DNA from: an uncultured Oscillospiraceae bacterium
GTDB lineage: Bacteria > Bacillota > Clostridia > Oscillospirales > Ruminococcaceae
Direction of reading: 5' to 3'
Assembly (NCBI GenBank): GCA_934513685.1
Contig: CAKSWY010000001.1
Coordinates: 1 to 64,000, forward strand
DNA length: 64,000 nucleotides
Every line of letters begins with the position of its first letter. Position 1 is the first letter of the stretch. A model generated the notes under the pieces. It did no database searches, was not told the origin of the DNA, and saw only the letters and a program-made list of their open reading frames with translations. Shown in pieces: positions 1-7,741 of the stretch. Made by a program: the position numbers and the translations under genes.

Positions 1-59
1 GGTAGAGCAGCTGACTCTTAATCAGCGGGCCCAGGGTTCGAGTCCCTGAGAGTGCACCA
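1..59 (+). tRNA. tRNA-Lys (CTT), 5' end cut off by window edge
   Basis: The window opens inside the D-arm of a tRNA. The anticodon stem GCTGA/TCAGC encloses the seven-base loop CTCTTAA, which gives anticodon CTT (lysine, AAG codons). The T-arm CAGGGTTCGAGTCCCTG follows, then the acceptor strand, with an encoded CCA at 57-59. The first roughly 17 bases of the gene lie upstream of the window. Confidence 0.93.
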
Positions 60-66
60 GAATAAA

Positions 67-103
67 GGTCGTGCAACCTAACGTTGCACGGCCTTTTCTT
101 TTT
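67..103 (+). terminator. Rho-independent terminator of tRNA-Lys
   Basis: An 11-bp stem (67-77 with 83-93, one G-T pair) closes a five-base loop and is followed directly by TTTTCTTTTT. It begins 8 bases after the tRNA CCA end and ends the tRNA transcript. Confidence 0.88.
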
Positions 104-193
104 GTTTTGTGCTTGCGTGACGATGCTGCCGGGTTTGCCTGGGGATGGTGGGCTTTGGGCCTTTACGGTTGAGCTATGGTGTTGATTTGCGTT

Positions 194-301
194 CCACCTC
201 ATCCGCCTCACTGCGTTCGGCACCTTCCCCTCGCGGGGAAGGCTTTGCCTTTCTGCGGCGGTTCTGTTTCTGTCGGGAACCACAGGCGATGGATGAGGTG
301 G
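194..301. repeat. Intergenic palindromic repeat, copy 1
   Basis: This 108-base element has perfect 11-bp terminal inverted repeats, CCACCTCATCC (194-204) and GGATGAGGTGG (291-301). Inside is a perfect hairpin, CCTTCCCC / GGGGAAGG (223-242). About 50 bases of the left half are nearly identical to 58148-58205 near the other end of the window, where the hairpin loop differs but the pairing is kept. Small ORFs across 145-367 are not coding by any sign I can see. Together with the promoter at 415 this accounts for the gene-free stretch 104-562. It is probably a non-autonomous MITE/REP-like element; no transposase is present. Confidence 0.7.
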
Positions 302-414
302 CATCTTGTGTTTACAGGCAAGTTCCATCCTCACACGTATCATGATGCCATGCATATGAACCAATAAAAGTATCCAAGAACTAAAAAATATACTGTAAAC
401 CGTTCTGCTTTGTG

Positions 415-443
415 TTGACGCGAGTGCGCTTTTGTACTACTAT
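415..443 (+). promoter_or_regulatory. Promoter of the DUF4236 gene
   Basis: TTGACG (415-420), a 17-base spacer and TACTAT (438-443) lie about 120 bases upstream of the start at 563. The leader between holds only a weak GTGCAT/ATGCAC inverted repeat. Confidence 0.6.
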
Positions 444-562
444 AAATTTACGAAACCGAAGCATTCACACAGTGCCTTATCCTGTAAGTGCATACCATAA
501 AAATTTGATGCACACTGTAAGCACTTTGCGCTGAAATGGACATTGCAAGGAGGGACTCTCGA

Positions 563-1525
563 ATGGGATTCCGTTTTCACAAGAGCATTAAAATTGCACC
601 GGGCATTCGGCTGAACCTCAACAAAAAGAGCACCAGCGTTTCAATCGGCGGTAAGGGAGCGCGTTATACGGTGAGTTCAAATGGGCGCAAAACGGCAACG
701 GTGGGGCTGCCGGGTACGGGCCTTTCGTATTCGGTGACAAAGCCTTCAGGCAAACAGCCCTCAAAGGCTCCCAAGGAAAAATCTCATTGGTTGGACGGCC
801 AAAAGAAGCGCGCATCTGCCGAACCGCTGCCACAGCCTGAGCGGCAAACGCATTGGTTTGGGGGCCGCAAAAAACGTGCCGCTGCCGAGCCCCAGCCCGA
901 GCCCGAGCCGCAGGCTTATTCGCAAGAGAGCGGACGAAAAAAACCCGGCTGCCTGACGCTTTTACTTGCGCTGATATTCTGGCCGTTTGCTTTGAGCGAT
1001 TGGCTATGGAAAACGGACAAATGGCAGGCAGGCAAAAAGACGCGTGCTGCCATTATTGCGGCGCTCTGGATTGGAATGTTTGGCATGATGGGGTCGCTGG
1101 GCGGAAGCGGCACACAGGCGCAGATCGCCGCAGATTCGGCGGTAGAAACTCCACAGTCAACCCAAATGGTCGCCGCAATTTCGGTGCCGACGGAAACCCC
1201 GCTGCCTACGCCCACGGCAACACCGACTGTCTCTCCTACGGCAGAACCGACCGCGACGCCCACAGCAACCCCTACCGCCGCACCGACCGCGGCTCCTACC
1301 GCAGAGCCGACGGAAGCCCCCACCGCGGTTCCCACAGAAGCGCCTGCGCCTGCGCCGGCAGCGGGTGCAGCGGATGACCAGTCGAGTACGGTGTACATTG
1401 CAAGCAGCGGCAAGGGCAAGAAGTATCACCGCACGCCCAGCTGCAGCGGAATGAAAGGAGCCACGGCTGTGACCGAAGAGCAGGCCAAGGCACGGGGATA
1501 TACGCCCTGCAAGAAATGCTATTGA
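563..1525 (+). CDS. DUF4236 domain membrane protein with Pro-Thr-rich linker
   Basis: A 320-residue protein of unknown function. Residues 1-60 match the DUF4236 pattern (MGFRFHKSIKIAPG..., then a GLPGTGLSYS motif). A basic region follows that contains a tandem duplication (HWLDGQKKRASAEP and HWFGGRKKRAAAEP). Two hydrophobic segments sit near 130-148 and 161-180. Next comes a long T/P/A/E-rich spacer typical of wall-spanning linkers. The C-terminal module, about 45 residues, has paired cysteines (PSCSGMKGA...CKKCY) and resembles a small metal-binding fold. The start at 563 is chosen because AAGGAGGG lies at 547-553; the in-frame ATG at 536 has no ribosome site. The C-terminal part is probably extracellular. 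Monocistronic. Confidence 0.72.
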   Translation: MGFRFHKSIKIAPGIRLNLNKKSTSVSIGGKGARYTVSSNGRKTATVGLPGTGLSYSVTKPSGKQPSKAPKEKSHWLDGQKKRASAEPLPQPERQTHWFGGRKKRAAAEPQPEPEPQAYSQESGRKKPGCLTLLLALIFWPFALSDWLWKTDKWQAGKKTRAAIIAALWIGMFGMMGSLGGSGTQAQIAADSAVETPQSTQMVAAISVPTETPLPTPTATPTVSPTAEPTATPTATPTAAPTAAPTAEPTEAPTAVPTEAPAPAPAAGAADDQSSTVYIASSGKGKKYHRTPSCSGMKGATAVTEEQAKARGYTPCKKCY

Positions 1526-1675
1526 TGCGCGACCGACCGTACAGCCGTGCCGCTGAGACGACGCGGCGAATGAATCCCTCCCATGCGGCATAGCAATGCA
1601 TTGCACCGGTGCCTGTACAGCTGTGGAAAATTCTAAAGGCAGCTTTGCCTGTGGGATTTGCCCAAAATCAAACCC

Positions 1676-1722
1676 AAAAGAGACGTATTGCAAAATTGCA
1701 TTCCGCAGTACGTCTCTTTTTC
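1676..1722. terminator. Bidirectional terminator between convergent genes
   Basis: AAAAGAGACGTA (1676-1687) pairs with TACGTCTCTTTT (1709-1720), giving 12 bp with A and T tails on opposite sides. It serves the DUF4236 gene on the plus strand and the PLP operon on the minus strand. Confidence 0.85.
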
Positions 1723-1785
1723 TATGCAATATGAATCGATACGCCCAAAGCTGCCTACAAAACGCACCGCCGCTGTGGGCCGTCC

Positions 1786-2961
1786 TTACAGCTCCTTCAC
1801 AGCGTGCTCCAGACGAAGCAGCGCCTGCTCCAGCGTCTGACGGGGGCAGGCCAGCACCACGCGCTGGAACTGCTCGCCGCTCTTGCCGAAGATGTAGCCG
1901 CCGTCCAGCCAGAGCTTGGCCTTGTTGACCACCAGATCGTTCAGGGCCTCGCAGCTCAAGCCGATGGCAGAGCAGTCCAGCCAGGCGAAGTAGGTGCCTT
2001 CCGGCTCCACCAGACGGATCTGGGGCAGATGCTCGGCCAGGAACGCGCGGGTGAAGTCCAGGTTGGCCCGCAGATAGGCCTTGCACTGGGTCAGCCATTC
2101 TTCGCCGCCCTCATAGGCTGCCTGGCAGGCCACCAGACCGAGGGAGTTCAGCTGGGAAAGGCCGCTCCGGTCCATCTCTTTCAGGAAGGCTTTCCGGTTG
2201 ACCTGGTTGGGAATCCAGATGTTGGACACCTGCAGACCGGCGATGTTGAAGGTCTTGCTGGGGGCGGTGCACACCAGCGCCTGGTCGGCCAGCTCGGGGC
2301 AGGCCTCCAGGAAAACGTGGTGGGGATGCTCCGCAAAGGCAAAATCACAGTGAATCTCATCCGAGGCCACGAACACGCCGTACTGCTTGCAGATGCGGCC
2401 GATGGCCTGCAGCTCCTCCAGCGTCCACACCCGGCCAATGGGGTTGTGGGGGCTGCACAGGATGACCATCTTGACCTGATTTTCCCGGATCTTCGCCTCA
2501 AAGTCTGCCAGGTCGATGGAGTAACGGCCGTCCTTGTACAGCAGCTCGCTGGCCACCAGCTTGCGGTCGTTGTTCTGCACCACGCTGTAGAACGGATAGT
2601 ACACCGGGCTTTGAATCAGCACGGCATCGCCGGGCTTGGTGTAGGCGCGCACAGCCAGGGCCAGGGCACACACCACGCCGGGTGTTTTGATGAGCCAGCT
2701 CTCCTCCGGCCGCCAGCCGAAGTGCCGCTCAAACCAGCCGGCCACGGCCTGGTAGTAGGGCGTTTTTACATCGCTGTAGCCAAAGATGCCGTGAGCCACG
2801 GCCTTCTGCAGGGCGTCCAGCACCGGCTGCGGGGCAGGAAAATCCATGTCGGCGACCCACAGAGGCAGCACGTCGGCCGGGCGGCCGCGCTCCACCGCAA
2901 AATCGTATTTCAGGCTGTTGGTGTTGGTGCGGTCGATCACTTTATCAAAATCGTAGTTCAT
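1786..2961 (-). CDS. MalY/PatB-type PLP-dependent C-S lyase (cystathionine beta-lyase / aminotransferase)
   Basis: A 391-residue fold-type I PLP enzyme of the MalY/PatB branch. Signs are the N-terminal LPLWVADMDFPAP motif, the cofactor-binding SPHNPIGRVW and SDEIHCDF stretches, and the Schiff-base lysine in APSKTFNIAGLQ. The family cleaves the C-S bond of cystathionine (or cysteine conjugates) to homocysteine, pyruvate and ammonia in the cytosol. Length is normal (385-395). It starts 4 bases after the stop of the upstream trans-sulfuration gene, so both come from the promoter near 4280. With its neighbour it could convert an activated homoserine ester to homocysteine. Substrate identity is inferred from family and context. 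Confidence 0.87.
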   Translation of the reverse strand: MNYDFDKVIDRTNTNSLKYDFAVERGRPADVLPLWVADMDFPAPQPVLDALQKAVAHGIFGYSDVKTPYYQAVAGWFERHFGWRPEESWLIKTPGVVCALALAVRAYTKPGDAVLIQSPVYYPFYSVVQNNDRKLVASELLYKDGRYSIDLADFEAKIRENQVKMVILCSPHNPIGRVWTLEELQAIGRICKQYGVFVASDEIHCDFAFAEHPHHVFLEACPELADQALVCTAPSKTFNIAGLQVSNIWIPNQVNRKAFLKEMDRSGLSQLNSLGLVACQAAYEGGEEWLTQCKAYLRANLDFTRAFLAEHLPQIRLVEPEGTYFAWLDCSAIGLSCEALNDLVVNKAKLWLDGGYIFGKSGEQFQRVVLACPRQTLEQALLRLEHAVKEL

Positions 2962-2965
2962 GGGT

Positions 2966-4114
2966 TCAGGCCTCCAGTGCCTGTTTCAGATCACAGATGA
3001 TGTCGTCTACATACTCCAGGCCGACGGAGAGGCGCAGCAGCGTGTCGGTAATGCCCAGCCGCTGGCGCATTTCCTCGGGCACGTCCGGGTGGGTCTGGGT
3101 GAGGGGGTAGGTGATGAGGCTTTCGGTGCCGCCCAGGCTCTCGGCGAAGGTGATGAGCTTTACCTGGTTCAGGATCTTGTGGGCGGTCTCCACGGTGTCG
3201 GTGCGGAAGGAGATCATGCTGCCGCTGCCCTTGGCCTGCGCGGCGTTTACCGCGTAGCCGGGATGCTCCGGCAGGCCCACGTAGAACACCTTTTCAATGC
3301 CGGGCTGGTCCTGCAGCCAGCGGGCCACGGCCAGGGCGTTCGCTTGCTGGCGCTCCATGCGCACCGAGAGGGTTTTCAGGCCGCGGATGGTCAGCCAGCA
3401 GTCAAAGGGGGCCAGCATACCGCCGGTGGTTTTGGCGATGAGCCGCACCCGGTCGGCCAGCTCCTGGTCGGCGCAGGTGAGGAAGCCTGCAATGGTATCG
3501 TTGTGGCCGCTGATGAACTTGCTGCCGCTGTGCAGAACAATGTCGGCACCCAGCGTCAGCGGGTTCTGCAGATAGGGAGAAAGGAAGGTGTTGTCCACGA
3601 TCAGCAGCAGGCCGTGCTCCTTGGCCAGGGCGGCGCAGGCACGCAGATCGGTCACGTTCATCATGGGGTTGCTGGGCGTTTCAATGTACAGGGCCTTGGC
3701 GGCAGGCGTCAGCACGGCGCGCACATTGTCCAGATTGGTGCTGTCCACGAAATTTACGGTCAGGCCGTTTTTGGCGCTGACGGTGTTCAGCAGGCGGGTG
3801 GTGCCGCCGTACAGATCCTCCGAGCAGATGATCTGGTCGCCGGGGCGGAACAGCTCAAAGCAGGCGCTGATGGCCGCCATGCCGGAGGAGAAGGCCACGG
3901 TGTCCACGCCGTGCTCCAGTGCGGTGATGGTTTCTTCCAGGTGCTGACGGGTGGGGTTCTTTTCGCGGGTGTAATCAAACCCGGTGGAATGGCCCAGCCC
4001 CAGGTGACCGAAGGTCGCCGTCTGGTACAGGGGGAACGCCACCGAATGGGTCTCCTCCCGGAAGGAAAAATCGGAATTTCCGTGGATACACTGAGTTTCA
4101 ACGTGGTTGGACAT
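2966..4114 (-). CDS. Cys/Met metabolism PLP enzyme (cystathionine gamma-synthase / O-acylhomoserine sulfhydrylase family)
   Basis: A 382-residue trans-sulfuration enzyme. Diagnostic stretches are the N-terminal YTREKNPTR, AFSSGMAAI, DLYGGTTRL, ETPSNPMMNVTDL, and the PLP lysine in LHSGSKFISGHND. The family joins cysteine or sulfide to acylhomoserine, or lyses cystathionine; these activities cannot be separated by eye. A GTG at 4120 is in frame, but AAGGAGAA (4121-4128) abuts it, so the ATG at 4114 (7 bases from that site) is the likely start. It is the first gene of a two-gene minus-strand operon with the MalY/PatB lyase. The 150-base leader holds no SAM riboswitch or T-box that I can recognise. 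Confidence 0.86.
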   Translation of the reverse strand: MSNHVETQCIHGNSDFSFREETHSVAFPLYQTATFGHLGLGHSTGFDYTREKNPTRQHLEETITALEHGVDTVAFSSGMAAISACFELFRPGDQIICSEDLYGGTTRLLNTVSAKNGLTVNFVDSTNLDNVRAVLTPAAKALYIETPSNPMMNVTDLRACAALAKEHGLLLIVDNTFLSPYLQNPLTLGADIVLHSGSKFISGHNDTIAGFLTCADQELADRVRLIAKTTGGMLAPFDCWLTIRGLKTLSVRMERQQANALAVARWLQDQPGIEKVFYVGLPEHPGYAVNAAQAKGSGSMISFRTDTVETAHKILNQVKLITFAESLGGTESLITYPLTQTHPDVPEEMRQRLGITDTLLRLSVGLEYVDDIICDLKQALEA

Positions 4115-4262
4115 GAGCACTTCTCCTTAAATCCTAACATATTGGGTGAATCGGGGCAAGAGAAAACGCCCGCCCGCCGTAAACGCAACAGGGGCAGACG
4201 CAGAACGCCGGGGGAGATAAGGCAAAAACCTCGTTCTCCAGCGCTGTTTTTTTATTGCAATT

Positions 4263-4292
4263 ATTATAATATAGTGCTCAAAAGAAAGTCAA
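4263..4292 (-). promoter_or_regulatory. Promoter of the sulfur amino-acid operon
   Basis: Read on the minus strand, TTGACT (4292-4287), an 18-base spacer and a perfect TATAAT (4268-4263). The implied 5' leader is about 140 bases. Confidence 0.8.
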
Positions 4293-4457
4293 TGAAAATA
4301 CCAACTTTTTAGATAGGTTAATACATGGAAATGGTGAGGAGCTACAAGCAAACGGTTGTGGTATGGGCAGGCAAAAGGCAGGGTATCGCCGCCACGGTGA
4401 CACCCTGCCTTTGCGCGCTTCGGCTTGCTGTTCCGAGCGATGACTTCGCGAAATATC

Positions 4458-4499
4458 CTGCAAACAAAAAGTCCCCGAACCATTCCGGTTCGGGGACTT
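4458..4499 (-). terminator. Terminator of tRNA-Val
   Basis: A perfect 13-bp stem (4469-4481 with 4487-4499) and a five-base loop. Read on the minus strand it ends in TTTTTGTTTG, 6 bases beyond the CCA end of tRNA-Val. Confidence 0.88.
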
Positions 4500-4504
4500 A
4501 CGTC

Positions 4505-4581
4505 TGGTGGAGAATTAGGGACTCGAACCCCAGACCCCCTGCGTGTGATGCAGGTGCTCTAACCAGCTGAGCTAATCCTCC
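4505..4581 (-). tRNA. tRNA-Val (CAC)
   Basis: A 77-base cloverleaf on the minus strand. The acceptor GGAGGAT pairs with ATTCTCC, the D-arm GCTCAGCTGGTTAGAGC is standard, and the anticodon stem CCTGC/GCAGG holds the loop ATCACAC, giving anticodon CAC (valine). The T-loop TTCGAGT is standard and CCA is encoded at 4505-4507. Confidence 0.93.
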
Positions 4582-4826
4582 GCGACTTGCTTATTATAAC
4601 AGGCATTGAGAAAAAAAGCAAGCCCTGACTTTGCAGATTTTTAAAATTCGCGGCGGCCTGCGCCCAAACGGGCACCGGTTGCGTGAAAAATGGGTTTGCG
4701 GTATAATAAAACAATCCATATAAAGGAAACAAATTGCGAAAAATCGCCACGGAAGGCCCCAAGCGGGGCCTTCGCGCGGGCCCGGGCTGCCGCAGGCGGC
4801 CCCCGATGGAAACAGGAGTAATGCAA

Positions 4827-5816
4827 ATGCTGATCAGCTTGATCGTGCCCTGCTACAATGAGCAGGAGGCACTTCCTCTTTTTTATCAGGAGGCCAGCCG
4901 GGTGGCCGAAGAGATGGGCCGCAGCCATGGGGCCGAGTTTGAGTTCGTGTTCATTGACGATGGCTCCAAAGACGATACCCTGAAGATCATGCGCGCACTG
5001 CACGGGCAGGACGCCCGGGTGCGCTACCAGTCCTTCAGCCGCAATTTCGGCAAGGAGGCGGGCATCTGGGCCGGGTTAAAGGCGGCCCGGGGCGATTACG
5101 TGGCCATGCTGGACGCCGACCTGCAGGACCCGCCCAGCCTGCTGCCGGAAATGCTGGACGCGCTGCTCAGCGGTGAGTATGACTGCGCCGCCACCCGCCG
5201 CACCACCCGCAAGGGCGAGCCGCCGGTGCGCAGCTTTTTTGCCCGGATGTTCTACCGGATCATCAACAAGATGAGCGACACCGAAATTGTGGACGGCGCG
5301 CGGGATTTCCGCCTGATGACCCGCCAGATGGTGGACGCCATTCTCAGCATGGGGGAGTACAATCGCTTCTCCAAGGGCATTTTCAGCTGGGTGGGCTTCC
5401 GCACCAAATGGCTGGAATACACCAACGTGGAGCGGGTGGCCGGCACCACCAAGTGGAACTTCTGGAAGCTGTTCCGCTACTCCATTGACGGCATTGTGGG
5501 CTTTTCCACGGCGCCGCTGGCGCTGGCGGCCTTTATCGGCGTGTTCTTTTGCCTGGCGGCCTTTCTGGGCATTCTGTTCGTGGTGGTGCGGGCGCTGCTG
5601 TTCGGCGACCCCACCAACGGCTGGCCCAGCCTGGTATGCATCCTGCTTTTGTGCAGTGGCGTGCAGCTGTTCTGCACCGGAATTGTGGGCGTGTATCTTT
5701 CCAAGACCTATCTGGAGACCAAGCGCCGCCCCATCTGCATTTTGAAAGAGACCGAAGAGAGCGGCCCGCGGGCGGACCAGCGGCTGCAGAGCCGGAAAAA
5801 CGAGAAAGAAGGGTAA
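4827..5816 (+). CDS. GT2 glycosyltransferase, GtrB/CsbB-like polyprenyl-phosphate sugar transferase
   Basis: A 329-residue DPM1/GtrB-type enzyme. The catalytic GT2 domain spans 1 to about 225 (LIVPCYNEQE, nucleotide-binding FIDDGSKDDT, metal-binding DADLQDPP, acceptor loop NRFSKGIFSW). Two C-terminal membrane segments follow, near 231-260 and 269-291. Relatives move glucose, GlcNAc or another sugar from a nucleotide sugar to undecaprenyl phosphate on the inner face of the membrane, for wall polymer or glycan decoration. The start at 4827 is 8 bases after AGGAG; in-frame ATGs at 4806 and 4821 are less well placed. It is followed after 6 bases by a second such gene, so the pair is co-transcribed. 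Sugar unknown. Confidence 0.87.
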   Translation: MLISLIVPCYNEQEALPLFYQEASRVAEEMGRSHGAEFEFVFIDDGSKDDTLKIMRALHGQDARVRYQSFSRNFGKEAGIWAGLKAARGDYVAMLDADLQDPPSLLPEMLDALLSGEYDCAATRRTTRKGEPPVRSFFARMFYRIINKMSDTEIVDGARDFRLMTRQMVDAILSMGEYNRFSKGIFSWVGFRTKWLEYTNVERVAGTTKWNFWKLFRYSIDGIVGFSTAPLALAAFIGVFFCLAAFLGILFVVVRALLFGDPTNGWPSLVCILLLCSGVQLFCTGIVGVYLSKTYLETKRRPICILKETEESGPRADQRLQSRKNEKEG

Positions 5817-5822
5817 AACGCA

Positions 5823-6788
5823 ATGCGTAAACAGCCGATTTTGTACATCGTAATTCCCTGCTACAACGAGGAGAAGGTGCTGCCCATCACCAGCGGTATG
5901 TTCCTGGAGAAGATCAACACCCTGGCGGCGGCGGGCAAGATCAGCCCCGAAAGCCGGGTACTGTTTGTGAACGACGGCTCGAAGGACAACACCTGGAACA
6001 TCATCACCCAGCTGGCGGCCCAGGATGAGCACTACATCGGCATCAGCCAGAGCCGCAACCGGGGCCACCAGAACGCGGTGCTGGCCGGCCTGATGGAGGC
6101 CAAGGACAAGTGTGACATCACCATCAGCATTGACTGCGACGGCCAGGACGACATCAACGCCATGGACGAGATGGTGGACGCCTACCGGGACGGCTGCGAG
6201 GTGGTGTACGGCGTGCGCTCCCGGCGGGACACCGACACCTTCTTCAAGCGCTTTACCGCCGAGGGGTTCTACCACCTGATGAACTTCCTGGGGGCGGACA
6301 TTGTGTTCAACCACGCGGATTACCGGCTAATCTCCAGCCGGGTGCTGCAGGAGTTTGCCAACTTCAAAGAGGTGAACATCTTTTTGCGGGGCATGGTGCC
6401 GCTGGTGGGCTTCAAGAGCACCAGCGTGTACTACGAGCGGCACGAGCGTCTGGCGGGCGAAAGCCACTACCCCCTGAAGAAAATGCTGGCGCTGGCCTTT
6501 GACGGCATCACCAGCCTGAGCGTGAAGCCCATCCGGTTCATCACCGGGCTGGGGCTGATTTTCTCGGTGCTCAGCTTCATTGGGGTGCTGTGGGCGATCA
6601 TCGCCAGCATTCTGGGCCGCACGGTGGTGGGCTGGGCTTCCACCATGTGCATCGTCTGCTTTATGGGCGGCATTCAGCTGCTGTGCCTGGGCGTGATCGG
6701 CGAGTACATCGGCAAGATCTATCTGGAGACCAAGGCCCGGCCCCGGTACATCATCAGCGAGCGGACCTGGGAAAAGCCGGAGGACTGA
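5823..6788 (+). CDS. GT2 glycosyltransferase, second GtrB/CsbB-like enzyme
   Basis: A 321-residue paralogue of the preceding protein with the same plan: GT2 domain (IVIPCYNEEK, FVNDGSKDNTW, SIDCDGQDD, IFLRGMVPLVGF) and two C-terminal membrane helices (about 239-264 and 270-296). The canonical DADLQDPP is replaced by DCDGQDDINAM, as in many Gram-positive CsbB-like enzymes. It probably loads a sugar on polyprenyl phosphate for a YfhO-type or similar GT-C enzyme. A YfhO gene lies 12 kb downstream and another at the right edge. No GtrA-like flippase is adjacent. Confidence 0.87.
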   Translation: MRKQPILYIVIPCYNEEKVLPITSGMFLEKINTLAAAGKISPESRVLFVNDGSKDNTWNIITQLAAQDEHYIGISQSRNRGHQNAVLAGLMEAKDKCDITISIDCDGQDDINAMDEMVDAYRDGCEVVYGVRSRRDTDTFFKRFTAEGFYHLMNFLGADIVFNHADYRLISSRVLQEFANFKEVNIFLRGMVPLVGFKSTSVYYERHERLAGESHYPLKKMLALAFDGITSLSVKPIRFITGLGLIFSVLSFIGVLWAIIASILGRTVVGWASTMCIVCFMGGIQLLCLGVIGEYIGKIYLETKARPRYIISERTWEKPED

Positions 6789-6802
6789 GCGGGAGACAGA
6801 CC

Positions 6803-7297
6803 ATGGAAATTGAACGCAAATGGATGGTAAAGGGCTGGCCGGAGGGGCTGCCCATGACGGCCCAGCTGGAGATGGAGCAGGGCTATGTGGCGGTGCGCCC
6901 CACCGTGCGCATCCGGCGGGAGAGCGTGGTGGGCGGCGAGACCCATCTGGTGCTCTGCTTCAAGGGCGAGGGCACCCTCAGCCGGGAGGAGATCGAAACC
7001 GACATCGACCCCGAGCTGTACGAGAAGCTGAAACACCTCATCGGCAAGCCCATGATTCAAAAGACCCAGCGGCGCTACGCCCTGCCCGGCGGGCTGACGC
7101 TGGAGGTGAATCTGGTGGACGAGGGCCAGCCCGGCTGCTTCTGGTATGCGGAAGTGGAATTTGAGACGGAGGCCCAGGCCCAGGCCTGGAAGCCGGAGGG
7201 TGCTCTGGCCGAGTACCTGAACGACGAGGTGACCGGCCAGCCCGGGCAGAGCATGGGGGCCTATTGGGCCGTTACCCGGCTGCGGGCCGGGCGGTAA
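6803..7297 (+). CDS. CYTH domain protein (triphosphate tunnel metalloenzyme family)
   Basis: A 164-residue CYTH protein. The N-terminal signature ExExK is visible as MEIERKW. Alternating charged strands typical of the tunnel follow (RIRRE, LCFKGEG, REEIETDI, QKTQRRYAL, LEVNLVDEG, YAEVEFE). Members hydrolyse inorganic triphosphate or nucleotides; the physiological substrate is unknown. The start at 6803 has only a weak ribosome site (GGGAGA at 6791). It follows the second GtrB-like gene by 14 bases and probably belongs to the same transcript. Confidence 0.87.
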   Translation: MEIERKWMVKGWPEGLPMTAQLEMEQGYVAVRPTVRIRRESVVGGETHLVLCFKGEGTLSREEIETDIDPELYEKLKHLIGKPMIQKTQRRYALPGGLTLEVNLVDEGQPGCFWYAEVEFETEAQAQAWKPEGALAEYLNDEVTGQPGQSMGAYWAVTRLRAGR

Positions 7298-7368
7298 ACC
7301 CATACGAATTACAACAGGGGCAGGGCCGTGTTTCGGCGCCCAGGCCCCGGTGAAAGCCGTGAACCTGA

Positions 7369-7518
7369 CCTTTGGCGCCCCACGAGCGGGGCCGAAGGCG
7401 GGCGAACGGCTTTTTTGCGGCAGCCGGGCTGGTGCTGAGCCTGATGCTGCTGCGCCGCCGCTTTGTGCCGGCCTATCTGCTGAGCTTTGTGGTGGGGTTT
7501 GTGTTCGGCAAGCTGTAG
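7369..7518 (+). pseudogene. Possible remnant of a small membrane protein
   Basis: An open stretch of 49 codons without a good start lies between a TGA at 7366 and a TAG at 7516. It translates to a basic piece and then a convincing membrane-protein tail with the order GFFAAAGLVLSLMLL, RRR, then YLLSFVVGFVFGKL. It looks like the 3' end of a gene whose 5' part is lost, or a 24-28 residue membrane peptide starting at 7432 or 7444. No ribosome site was seen. The rest of the gap 7298-7640 shows nothing else. Confidence 0.25.
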
Positions 7519-7640
7519 GGCCGGCACATAATCTTTGTTTCCCGCCTGGAGGCCTACGCCTGAAGCGGCGGGCCGTATGACCCCGATTCCAACGAATGCT
7601 TTCATTCCTTATAAAGGATGAAAGCAGAAACGCAAACCCC

Positions 7641-7707
7641 GAAAAAAAGGCAGCCGCCTTGGCTTGAAACCCAGAAGAATCTGCGTTTCAGCCGGGGCGG
7701 CTGCCTT
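7641..7707 (-). terminator. Terminator of the minus-strand GT2 gene
   Basis: AAGGCAGCCGCC (7647-7658) pairs with GGCGGCTGCCTT (7696-7707). An inner arm pairs GAAAC with GTTTC. On the minus strand the stem runs into a T tract (A run at 7642-7648 on plus). Confidence 0.8.
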
Positions 7708-7741
7708 ATTACTTTCAATGCAGGCAAACGTTTCAATGCAG

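Noticed and set aside
145..367. Two overlapping short ORFs (66 and 63 codons) near the left edge
   Set aside because: They lie inside the palindromic repeat, have no ribosome binding site and show no coding pattern.
4115..4262. SAM riboswitch or T-box in the leader of the sulfur amino-acid operon
   Set aside because: I looked for the conserved SAM-I core and T-box AGGGTGGNACCGCG and found neither, only a G/C-rich stretch without clear paired terminator arms.
7350..7580. 76-codon ORF from GTG at 7350
   Set aside because: Another frame of the same stretch ends in a plausible membrane helix; this one is G/A/P/R-rich and has no start site.
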